Shown here: positions 17,751 through 25,188 of the stretch, piece after piece
How positions within the stretch are numbered: position 1 is the first letter of the stretch
How the letters are laid out: every line of letters starts with the position of its first letter
From: Agarilytica rhodophyticola
GTDB taxonomy: Bacteria > Pseudomonadota > Gammaproteobacteria > Pseudomonadales > Cellvibrionaceae
NCBI RefSeq assembly: GCF_002157225.2
Contig: NZ_CP020038.1
Span: 124,001 to 188,000 of the forward strand
Length of the DNA stretch: 64,000 nt
Direction of reading: 5' to 3'
Translations under genes and position numbers: made by a program
The notes under the pieces: model-generated
The model's input: only the letters and a program-made list of their open reading frames with translations
Database searches by the model: none
What the model was told of the DNA's origin: nothing

Positions 17751-18512
17751 TTATAACCTTACCCCTCCAATCGTATAACCGCCATCTATCGTTATATTCT
17801 GACCGCTAACGTAAACTGCGTCATCGGATAGTAACCATGCAACAGTTCCAGATACGTCTTCAGGTGTTCCATTGCGCTTTAAGGCGGCTTGATTCGCCAA
17901 CTTTATTGATAAGTCTGGATCGAGAACTTCATCGGCCATTGGCGTTAAAATTATACCTGGGCTAATTGCGTTGACCCTTATGTTATGCTGACCTTGCTCC
18001 ACAGCAAGAGTTGTCATCAAGCTCAATAGTGCCCCTTTGGTTGCTGCATAAGCGCCTGCTCCAGGCATAACTGCAGATGCCGTCCACGAAGCGTTTATCA
18101 CAATGGCACCGGAGTCCATTACTGATAAAGATTGTTGTATTGTTGCCAGTGTTCCTTTTACGTTGGTGTTGACTACACTATCTACTTGGTTTTGTGTGAC
18201 GTCTGATACGGGGCATAAATCCCCTAATACGCCGGCATTTGCAAATACGCCATGCAGTTTGCCAAATGACTTTTTGATGCGCTGCATTGACTTAGCCAGC
18301 GACGCTATATCTGTTATGTCGCAAGGCAAAATCATACAGCTCCCCCCAAGTGATTCAATCCGTGATGCAAGCTGTTGTAAGGGTTCTTCTCTTCGTCCTA
18401 ATAGCGCTAATTGAGCACCCTCTCTCGCTAGCCTTAGTGCTGTAGCCTTGCCCATACCCGTACCAGCACCGGTGATAAGAATACTCTTATTACAAAATCG
18501 TGAATTGATCAT
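17751..18512 (-). CDS. SDR-family NAD(P)-dependent oxidoreductase
   Basis: 253 residues. The classical short-chain dehydrogenase pattern is complete: cofactor motif TGAGTGMGKA near residue 14, NAG in FANAGV, catalytic serine in INASWTAS, YxxxK as YAATK, and NAISPGIILTPM. The C-terminal YVSGQNITIDGGYTIGG is also family-typical. AAGG lies five bases before the ATG. It is divergent from a LysR gene at 18612 with a 99-base spacer, so it is the probable target of that regulator. Substrate unknown. Confidence 0.9.
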   Translation of the reverse strand: MINSRFCNKSILITGAGTGMGKATALRLAREGAQLALLGRREEPLQQLASRIESLGGSCMILPCDITDIASLAKSMQRIKKSFGKLHGVFANAGVLGDLCPVSDVTQNQVDSVVNTNVKGTLATIQQSLSVMDSGAIVINASWTASAVMPGAGAYAATKGALLSLMTTLAVEQGQHNIRVNAISPGIILTPMADEVLDPDLSIKLANQAALKRNGTPEDVSGTVAWLLSDDAVYVSGQNITIDGGYTIGGVRL

Positions 18513-18611
18513 AATACCTTCAATAATAAGTTACTGAACAAGTATGATAATTAACTTCTTTGAGTTTATAATTAGTGAATTTCTTTAATTACTTTAAAGT
18601 ATTACTATCAA

Positions 18612-19493
18612 ATGGATCTTTTTCAGTCAATGAAAGCCTTTGTCACGACTGTAGAAGCCGGTTCTATGAGTTCGGCGGCAGCGCAGCTGAAATTAACTCC
18701 GGCTATGGTTGGTCAGCATATTGCTGCTTTAGAAGCTAGGCTTGGTACCCGCATACTTAACAGGACAACGCGTCGGCAGAGTTTAACGGACTTCGGCAAA
18801 AACTATTTTGAGCAATGTAAGGACATACTCGAACGAGTGGCTATTACTGAAATGGAGGCGGAAGCGCAATCGAGTGAAGCGCAAGGTGTATTGAACATTA
18901 CGGCACCGGTCACCTTTGCGACAACAATGTTGATGCCAGCATTAAAGCGATATCGGCAGTTATCACCTTTAGTCAAACTGCAGCTTATGTTGACTGATCA
19001 GAATCTGGATATCGTTGAAGAAGGTATCGATATTGCGTTTCGAATTGGGCCTATCCCAGATAGTCGTATCATTCAACGAATCCTAATGCCTTATAAAATG
19101 GTGGTCTGTGCTGCGCCCGAATATTTAGCCAAACATGGCACACCTATTCACCCTACAAATCTTAAAGAACATGAGGTGATAAGCTTTACCAAAACTGCTG
19201 ATACACCACTAAAATTTTATAACGATGAAAATATAGTAGAGCATAAAGCTCAAAGTATGATTACCGTGAACAATGGTTATGCTTTGCTTAGTGCCGCTAA
19301 ATCTGGGTTAGGTATCATTATTCAGCCCGAAATACTTCTTAAAAAAGATCTTGAATCTGGTACTTTGCTTAGAGTGTTATCTGATTGGCATTTGGGTGAA
19401 CGACAATTATCTATGATATATTATCGGTATAAAAATATGACGCCTAAAGTCAGAAGTTTTATAAACTTTGTGATAAAAGAATTTCGTCAATGA
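18612..19493 (+). CDS. LysR-family transcriptional regulator
   Basis: 293 residues. N-terminal winged helix-turn-helix (MKAFVTTVEAGSMSSAAAQLKLTPAMVGQHIAALEARLGTRILNRTTR) and a substrate-binding domain (LNITAPVTFATTMLMPALKRY..., LDIVEEGIDIAFRIGPIPDS) of the CrgA/DsdC-like type. Divergent from the SDR gene; LysR proteins commonly control the divergent neighbour, so control of 17751-18512 is likely. The 18513-18611 spacer is AT-rich and would hold both promoters. Confidence 0.92.
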   Translation: MDLFQSMKAFVTTVEAGSMSSAAAQLKLTPAMVGQHIAALEARLGTRILNRTTRRQSLTDFGKNYFEQCKDILERVAITEMEAEAQSSEAQGVLNITAPVTFATTMLMPALKRYRQLSPLVKLQLMLTDQNLDIVEEGIDIAFRIGPIPDSRIIQRILMPYKMVVCAAPEYLAKHGTPIHPTNLKEHEVISFTKTADTPLKFYNDENIVEHKAQSMITVNNGYALLSAAKSGLGIIIQPEILLKKDLESGTLLRVLSDWHLGERQLSMIYYRYKNMTPKVRSFINFVIKEFRQ

Positions 19494-19559
19494 GAGATGT
19501 AATATTCTAATAAGTAAAGCTTTGTTTATAGTACGTTATACCTCTAGGAGATACAGAAA

Positions 19560-19946
19560 GTGATTTCACATTTAACACTTGGAACGAACAACCTCGATTT
19601 AGCTATACAATACTATGACAGAGTTCTAGCTCTGCTTAGTGCTAAACAGATTGCTAAAACCGATAGCGTTGTATTTTACGAATTCCCAGAATCAAGCACC
19701 AAACTTGCGATAACTAAACCTCACAATAATGATGTAGCTACTTTTGGCAATGGCACCATGCTCGCATTAAAAGTAGATAGCGATCGCCTTGTCAAAGATA
19801 TATATGAGCTTGCGCTTAGCCTAAATTCAAAATGCGAAGGCGAACCTGGTCCTAGAAATAACGGCGCCTACTTTGCCGCATATTTCCGTGATTTAGACGG
19901 TAACAAAATAGCAGTTTTTCATAGAGGCAAAGGTGCAAATACATGA
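19560..19946 (+). CDS. VOC (glyoxalase/bleomycin resistance-like) family protein
   Basis: 128 residues from a GTG start with AGGAG nine bases upstream. The beta-alpha-beta-beta-beta pattern of the vicinal-oxygen-chelate fold is visible: ISHLTLGTNNLDLAIQYYDRVLALL at the start and GAYFAAYFRDLDGNKIAVFHRG at the end. Stand-alone single-module VOC proteins have many functions; none can be assigned. It follows the LysR gene by 66 bases and could be in the same transcript. Confidence 0.8.
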   Translation: MISHLTLGTNNLDLAIQYYDRVLALLSAKQIAKTDSVVFYEFPESSTKLAITKPHNNDVATFGNGTMLALKVDSDRLVKDIYELALSLNSKCEGEPGPRNNGAYFAAYFRDLDGNKIAVFHRGKGANT

Positions 19947-20052
19947 TAAAGTGCTGAGTGCGTGATCTTTAAAAGAAAAACCCTGTGTCCTTTTATAATT
20001 ATGATGTAGTATTTTATCCATTAGCTTTATAAAACCCAAGCGTGAGAAATTA

Positions 20053-20385
20053 ATGATCGAAAATATATTTAAAATTTCACATGATGTCAGGTATGTCGCT
20101 ATCTATCAAAATGGAAAATTAGAAAAAAAATCAAAGGAAAATACAGACGGTGCGAGCAGCTCTGAATCGGATAAGTACGAAGAGTTAATTGTTAATCCAG
20201 TAATGCTTACAGCAGCTTCACAAAGAGGTAATCTTGATTGTGGTGGTTTAGATTATCTGTTAATCAAATATGGCAATTTCTTCCAATATGTCTTTCAGAT
20301 TCCTTCAGGGCACGTTTCCGTATGCATCGATAAAGACTCTGACCCTATTGCTATAGGAAAAAAAGTTAGAGACTTGTTTAAGTAA
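20053..20385 (+). CDS. Conserved-looking small protein, possibly Roadblock/LC7-like
   Basis: 110 residues, cytoplasmic. The order of predicted strands and helices (YVAIYQNGKLE, EELIVNPVMLTAASQRGNLDCGGLDYLLIKYGNFFQYVFQIPSGHVSVCID, then a final helix IAIGKKVRDLFK) suggests a small profilin/Roadblock-like fold. This is a guess from pattern; no function is proposed. Confidence 0.5.
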   Translation: MIENIFKISHDVRYVAIYQNGKLEKKSKENTDGASSSESDKYEELIVNPVMLTAASQRGNLDCGGLDYLLIKYGNFFQYVFQIPSGHVSVCIDKDSDPIAIGKKVRDLFK

Positions 20386-20620
20386 TTAAGAGTAAACAGC
20401 TAGGCTAGGCTCGTTGCCAAGATGGCTTATAGCTGAGTCAAAACAAGAAACTGAAGTTATAGCGGAAAATGAAATTTAAGTAGAGCAGTCTGTATTCGGT
20501 TTATAGATTATTAACGTAACTATCCCAGTTTGTTACATGGTCGAAGGTACTACCGAAGCAGGTTAAATTTGTGCCGCTAAAAATACGTATGACATAGAAC
20601 AATCCCAAAGGAACTAAAAA

Positions 20621-21139
20621 ATCGAATATAAGAGAGAAATTGAAAGGATTATTCGTGTAGATCATGCTGGAGAGTTAGGTGCTATTAATATTTATAAAGC
20701 TCAATTATTTGTCGCTAAGTTTTTTTATAAAGATATCGTTCTAGAATTAGAAGAAATGCTATCTCATGAAAATCAGCATTTCGAAATTTTTGATAGCTTA
20801 CTTAAAAAACGTGCTACGCGATCTTGCTATGCCTTGTGGTTTTGGGTATCTAGTGGTTGTATACTTGGTTTTTTTACCGCGATACTAGGGCGTAATGCTA
20901 TATGGGTTTGCACTAATGCCATTGAATCTACAGTGTTGCACCATTTAGAATGGCAACTAAAATTTTTGAAAGAACACGATGAAGAAACATATAATGCGGT
21001 ACTTAGTATCAGAGCTGATGAAGAACGCCACCAAAGTATAGGTGAGAGTCTTGGTAAAAATTCTTTAATCTACAAGCCAATCTTTGGCTTAGTTAAGAGC
21101 TCAACTAAAATTGCCATATGGCTGTCAACAAAACTATAA
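20621..21139 (+). CDS. coq7: Coq7-like demethoxyubiquinone hydroxylase family protein, non-standard start
   Basis: Homology begins well before the first ATG (20756): the frame reads IERIIRVDHAGELGA directly upstream, which is the conserved Coq7 N-terminus and holds the first diiron ligand (E of HAGE). The other ligands are also present: ExxH in EEMLSHENQH, E of ESTVLHH, and ExxH in DEERHQ. No ATG, GTG or TTG exists between an in-frame TAA at 20612-20617 and the homologous region. An AAGGA sits eight bases before an in-frame ATC at 20621, exactly where a start belongs, giving 172 residues. The family hydroxylates a ubiquinone precursor at the membrane. Either ATC is used as a rare start, or one base change has removed the ATG and the gene is dying. 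Confidence 0.7.
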   Translation: MEYKREIERIIRVDHAGELGAINIYKAQLFVAKFFYKDIVLELEEMLSHENQHFEIFDSLLKKRATRSCYALWFWVSSGCILGFFTAILGRNAIWVCTNAIESTVLHHLEWQLKFLKEHDEETYNAVLSIRADEERHQSIGESLGKNSLIYKPIFGLVKSSTKIAIWLSTKL

Positions 21140-21291
21140 GTATGTACTATTTATTAAGTTTGTAAGTCTTCTATATTAGAATGTCATAAGGGGCACTCTG
21201 CGCAAAATTTTTTAATGTGCCAAATAACAAGGAGGAGTGCTTATATGCCTCTCGTTGAATAGCTGGAGAATTGGCAGGCGGTATATTCAGA

Positions 21292-21462
21292 ATGTTGTGG
21301 CATTTTGTTGTGGAAGTTTTTTTCCAATATGCTGTAAAGCTTCCAGGATATCTAATTCTGAAAAAAGTATTTAAATCCGATGCTCAAATCGATAGTTGGA
21401 GAGCTGGTTTTACGGGCCTTATTTTTTGGTTGGCAATAGTTTATATAGCATACTTTATTTAA
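21292..21462 (+). CDS. Small membrane protein of unknown function
   Basis: 56 residues from the ATG at 21292 (a TTG at 21271 is also in frame, right after GGAGAA). Two hydrophobic stretches (FVVEVFFQYAVKLPGYLIL and AGFTGLIFWLAIVYIAYFI) flank a charged loop. No family recognised. Lies between the Coq7-like gene and the RcoM-like gene. Confidence 0.45.
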   Translation: MLWHFVVEVFFQYAVKLPGYLILKKVFKSDAQIDSWRAGFTGLIFWLAIVYIAYFI

Positions 21463-21635
21463 TGATATTTTTAATTATATGCAGAGTAAGATGACACTCT
21501 ATGTCGAGTGTGTTCGTGCTCCTACTACTGTCTGATTAGTTGTGAAAAACATAGGCAGTTTGTAGAAAAGGTTGCAAATTTTTGATGCTAAACGGATACT
21601 GTGTGGCGACTTCCCTCACTGGGTTAAACTGAATA

Positions 21636-21667
21636 TGACTATTGTGAATCTACAATAGTCATATAAT
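21636..21667 (+). promoter_or_regulatory. Perfect inverted repeat and TATAAT upstream of the rcoM-like gene
   Basis: TGACTATTGT (21636-21645) and its exact complement ACAATAGTCA (21652-21661) flank a six-base spacer, followed at once by TATAAT (21662-21667). It lies about 50 bases before the TTG start at 21716. It could be an operator over a -10 box, or a terminator-like hairpin for the upstream gene (short T run after). Confidence 0.45.
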
Positions 21668-21715
21668 TTTCATCCATTAAAAATAAATGTTTAAAAGTGA
21701 GTAAGAGAGGCCTCG

Positions 21716-22435
21716 TTGGAAACTCTTCAATATAAACTACAACAATTTGATCCGGGCATTGTTTGGCTTGATCAGGAAAATAAAGTTACTGCTATGAATG
21801 CAGTGGCTATCGATATCCTTGGTAGTTTAAAAGAGCAGCCTCTAGGTAAAAATATCATCAATTTTCATCCTTTCAAAAGCCAAGAAAAGGTTCAAATGCT
21901 TTTGAAAGAGTCACAGTGCCCAATGGATTCACCGCCTCCTGTATCGATGATGATCAATGCTATCGATCGGCTTTTGATGATTAAAGTTAGTAAAATGTAC
22001 GGTGAGAAAGTGGCGATAGGCACGTGTATGGTTTTTTATGATCTCACTGATGTGGCTTCGGGAATTCCCGAAACATCGAAGGCTGCTAGCGAGCCTTTAC
22101 TTATTAAAAAGCTGCCAGTTTATAAAAATAACAGTATTCTTTTAGTGGATTTAGAAGATGTGATTTATATTAAAGCGGAAGGACATTACTGTTCCCTGCA
22201 TACAGATAGTGGTGAGTACTTGTGTAATTTGTCATTATCGGATTTGGGCAATACGTTATTTATTAATAGCTTTAAGCGTGTCCATCGTAGCTTTATTGTT
22301 GACCTTGATAAAGTATGTGAAATTGTTAAAAAAGACAAAGGCTTATCATTAAATATGAGTACTGAAAAAGAGATATCTATTCCTGTGGGGGGGAGCTATC
22401 ATTTTTTGATTAAGCAACATTTTAATTTAGGCTAA
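21716..22435 (+). CDS. rcoM: RcoM-like haem-PAS / LytTR carbon monoxide-sensing transcriptional regulator
   Basis: 239 residues from a TTG start with AGAGAGG five bases upstream. Residues ~5-112 form a PAS domain whose sequence follows RcoM of Paraburkholderia closely: FDPGIVWLDQ, then H51 (in HPFKS), C68 (in CPMDSPPP) and M78 (in SMMIN), then IGTCMVFYDLTDV. In RcoM-1 the haem ligands are His74, Cys94 and Met104; here the Cys-to-Met spacing is the same (10) and His-to-Cys is 17 instead of 20. Residues ~130-239 are a LytTR DNA-binding domain (NSILLVDLEDVIYIKAEGHYCSLHT, INSFKRVHRSFIVDLDKV). RcoM binds CO at haem and turns on cox genes. The form I cox operon lies 7.7 kb upstream on the same strand, which supports the call. 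Confidence 0.88.
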   Translation: METLQYKLQQFDPGIVWLDQENKVTAMNAVAIDILGSLKEQPLGKNIINFHPFKSQEKVQMLLKESQCPMDSPPPVSMMINAIDRLLMIKVSKMYGEKVAIGTCMVFYDLTDVASGIPETSKAASEPLLIKKLPVYKNNSILLVDLEDVIYIKAEGHYCSLHTDSGEYLCNLSLSDLGNTLFINSFKRVHRSFIVDLDKVCEIVKKDKGLSLNMSTEKEISIPVGGSYHFLIKQHFNLG

Positions 22436-23194
22436 AGTGTTACGTAAGCAAATAGAGCTTGTAAACATGCTCGATAGAGATTTAACAATTCAGCGCGCAA
22501 TAAGATCAAGCCAGCCTTCTTCTACTTTATCTTCGCGATTAGGACAAGTGCCTCAGTGCAGAGTAATCAATAAGATGTTCTCTGTGCTTCTGTGGTAATC
22601 ACTGCCAATACAGTGATGCTAGCCAACAATCATCATGTAAATGGTAATTTCATAACTAAACTCCTTATTAGGGTAAAGAGTTAAATAGTTCGATTGGTTT
22701 TCTGTTCTGACTAGAATCGAGTCTCGTGCGTTACCCCAGGCTCTGATATAGGATATGGTCACTACTTAAGGTAAGCTGAATATAGCGACATAGTGTGTGT
22801 CCTGCAGGTAGTTTCATTCTGCGTATTCCTGCCGAGTTTACTTCAATTGCCGGATAGTTAGCCGAAATGGTGTTTTCCGATACCTGCAAGTAACACTTGT
22901 ACTGCTCGGACATTTGTTGAATATGGCATAAAAGTTAGCTGGTGAGTCCTGAACTAGTGCTGAAATGACTTCTTGTATGGCAATAGCTAGTTTAAATAAG
23001 TGACAGTATGAGACTTAGTCGGGGTTGTTAAGATTTGGAGGTAATTTTTGTAGTGATAATTGCCCCAAAGGGATATAGATGACTGATAATACTGATTGGC
23101 CCAGGATTTACCGTAAACAGAACCAAAGCCATACTATTTGTTATATTATCTTTAAATCTATACGTCCAGAATCGCTTTATTGCAGTATCTGCCA
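22436..23194. other. Gene-free stretch between rcoM-like gene and kinase gene
   Basis: About 760 bases with frequent stops in all frames. A 60-codon minus-strand frame at 22731-22913 has no ribosome binding site and no family resemblance; I do not call it. No terminator-grade hairpin found. Confidence 0.4.
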
Positions 23195-24658
23195 ATGACT
23201 GAATCTATATTAATTCCAGGCTACACCATACATAACCTATTAGGTAAGGGGGGCATGGCGACAGTGTATCTCGCCATTCAGGAATCCCTAAACCGGCGGG
23301 TTGCAATAAAAGTGCTTTCAGACTTCAGTGATCCCAGCGCTAAAGATCGGTTTTTCTCTGAGGCCCACACTATTGCCGCTTTAAGCCACCCTAGAATTGT
23401 TACCATCTATGATGTTTCACACTTGGAAGATGGCCGCCCATTTATATCGATGGAGTACTTAGTTGGCGGTGACTTAAATCAGCTAAAAATAGAGAAAGTT
23501 GACGAGCGCTACGCTTTAAATTTGATAAGGCAAGTTGCTGAAGGCTTAAGTATTGTCCACCAAAATGACATTATTCATCGAGATATAAAGCCGGCGAATA
23601 TTCTTTTTCGTGAAGATGGCTCTGTAGCGTTGTCAGATTTTGGTATCGCAAAAAACTTATCTATCGATACCGACCTCACGCAAGCAGGTAGCTCCGTGGG
23701 AAGCCCATCTTATAGTAGCCCCGAGCAAATATGTGGCAGACATTTGGATCAGCGATCCGACATTTACAGTTTAGGCGTTGTTCTTTTAGAGTTGTTCGTA
23801 GGTGAAAACCCGTTTAAAGGAAATAATTTTGCTGCGACTGCAATAAACCACACAGAGAAACCAATTGTTGAAAACGCACCTGTTGAGAAGAAATACCAAG
23901 CTCTTCTTAAAAAAATGTTGGCCAAACAAGCAGATCAACGTTTCAGCACAGTCGATGAGTTAATAGCCGCTATTGATGCTCTTTTAAATGAAAGTCCGGG
24001 TGATAATGATGCAACTATGATTCGGTCTGCTTTTTTCCCAAGTGTCGATATCGAGGGCATTGTACTGAGAATAAAGCAATATAAAAAAGCGTTTATATTT
24101 GGTTTCGGTGGGGCGGTATTGTTGTTATTGGTTTACTTAGTCACTTATGAAAGTGAGACCGAACGGGAAATAAAGTTATTGCTGGATAAGGCTGAGCAAA
24201 GTTTGTCTGAAGATCGTTTGATACAGCCAGAATTCGACAATGCTCGCTATTATTTCAACCAAATCCTCACGTTGGAGGCTGACAGTGAGGAAGCGCTAGA
24301 AGGCCTGAATGATGTGGATGAGCGTTTGGTAAAACGTTATATCCAACTGGCTGCAGAGCGCTTTGAAAAAACTCAATTAAATCGGCCTAAGGGCGACAAC
24401 GCTATTTATTACTACAAGTTAGTGCTAGCAATAGAGCCAGAAAATGGAGTAGCGCTCAAGGGGCTTGATAGTGTGGTTGAGAAATATACTGAGTTGGCAA
24501 CTCAGGCTTTTAATAGAAAAGAATATAGACAAGGCCTGAGGCATGTAACGATTGGACTTGAGTTGTCGCCTGAGCACCCTGAGCTACTTGAGCTGAGGGA
24601 TAAATACAAGAATAAGAGAAACCCTATAAAGAGGTTGTTTGATAAGGTATTAAAATAG
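23195..24658 (+). CDS. Membrane-anchored Ser/Thr protein kinase (Hanks type) with TPR-like exterior
   Basis: 487 residues from the ATG at 23195 (an upstream TTG at 23180 is possible). Kinase elements are complete: glycine loop GKGGMATVYLA, K39 in VAIKV, HRD at 128-130 (HRDIKPANILF), DFG at 148-150, activation loop GSPSYSSPEQI and RSDIYSLGVVLLEL. A single membrane segment (AFIFGFGGAVLLLLVYLVTY) lies near residue 295. The remaining ~170 residues contain repeated helical units (FDNARYYFNQILTLEADSEEALEGL, KGDNAIYYYKLVLAIEPENGVALKGL, YRQGLRHVTIGLELSPEHPELLEL) typical of TPR. PknB-type kinases of this layout phosphorylate regulatory proteins; no target is evident nearby. Confidence 0.93.
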   Translation: MTESILIPGYTIHNLLGKGGMATVYLAIQESLNRRVAIKVLSDFSDPSAKDRFFSEAHTIAALSHPRIVTIYDVSHLEDGRPFISMEYLVGGDLNQLKIEKVDERYALNLIRQVAEGLSIVHQNDIIHRDIKPANILFREDGSVALSDFGIAKNLSIDTDLTQAGSSVGSPSYSSPEQICGRHLDQRSDIYSLGVVLLELFVGENPFKGNNFAATAINHTEKPIVENAPVEKKYQALLKKMLAKQADQRFSTVDELIAAIDALLNESPGDNDATMIRSAFFPSVDIEGIVLRIKQYKKAFIFGFGGAVLLLLVYLVTYESETEREIKLLLDKAEQSLSEDRLIQPEFDNARYYFNQILTLEADSEEALEGLNDVDERLVKRYIQLAAERFEKTQLNRPKGDNAIYYYKLVLAIEPENGVALKGLDSVVEKYTELATQAFNRKEYRQGLRHVTIGLELSPEHPELLELRDKYKNKRNPIKRLFDKVLK

Positions 24659-24693
24659 TCACCGACCTCAACAATCCTTAGTCTCGACTTAAT

Positions 24694-25177
24694 TTAGTTA
24701 ACGGTCTCTTGCGCTTTCATTGAAATAACTTCCGGGTGCTTTTTCTGAATCGCAGGGCTACTTTGGTCACCAACATAAACGGGAATACCAAACACGCGGG
24801 AACTATTTTGACCTGCATGACTTATCTGTGCGTGAAACATAATGTGATACTGCCCTGCTTCATTACTACTTACATCAAGTGAAATCTTAGGTTGTCCAGA
24901 GTTTAAATCAAATTTCCATTCGTTAGTTGAAGCATCGGCAGTAATACCCGGTTTAGGTTTGTGTGTGAGTACCAACTCTCCTGTTAGGGGGTGTATTAAA
25001 TGAGATTTCGACGGTTTTCTGTGAGTATGGATCTAGCGTAATCGATTGAGGCTGGGCCAGTCTAATTGCTGCGCCGGGTTTTTGATAATGCTGGTGGGCG
25101 TGTTTAACATCGGCAAAAGTATCAAATCCCGTGAAGACAAATGCGGTAAGTAAGGGTAAAAGGTGTAATTTCTTCAT
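24694..25177 (-). pseudogene. Small exported protein gene broken by a +1 frameshift in a C5 run
   Basis: Two overlapping minus-strand frames make one sensible protein. The first (25177 down) has a signal peptide (KKLHLLPLLTAFVFTGFDTFA) and runs to ISFNTP. At the G5 run 24987-24991 (C5 on the coding strand) one base fewer would continue into the second frame as LTGELVLTHKPKPGITADAS and on to the stop at 24694, giving about 154 residues. The second part is beta-rich and domain-like (KFDLNSGQPKISLDVSSNEAGQYHIMFHAQI, FGIPVYVGD). It lies just downstream of the metalloprotease-like lipoprotein gene (11 bases), so both probably were one operon. It may be a pseudogene, a phase-variable gene or a base-calling error. 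Confidence 0.7.
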
Positions 25178-25188
25178 CAGATATTCTC

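Noticed and set aside
14337-21462. Run of small same-strand genes as a possible integron cassette array
   Set aside because: The spacers do not share attC-type repeats with GTTRRRY core sites and no integron integrase is present; several genes also run on the minus strand.
22731-22913. 60-codon minus-strand frame in the gap before the kinase gene
   Set aside because: No ribosome binding site, no signal or family pattern, and surrounded by non-coding sequence.
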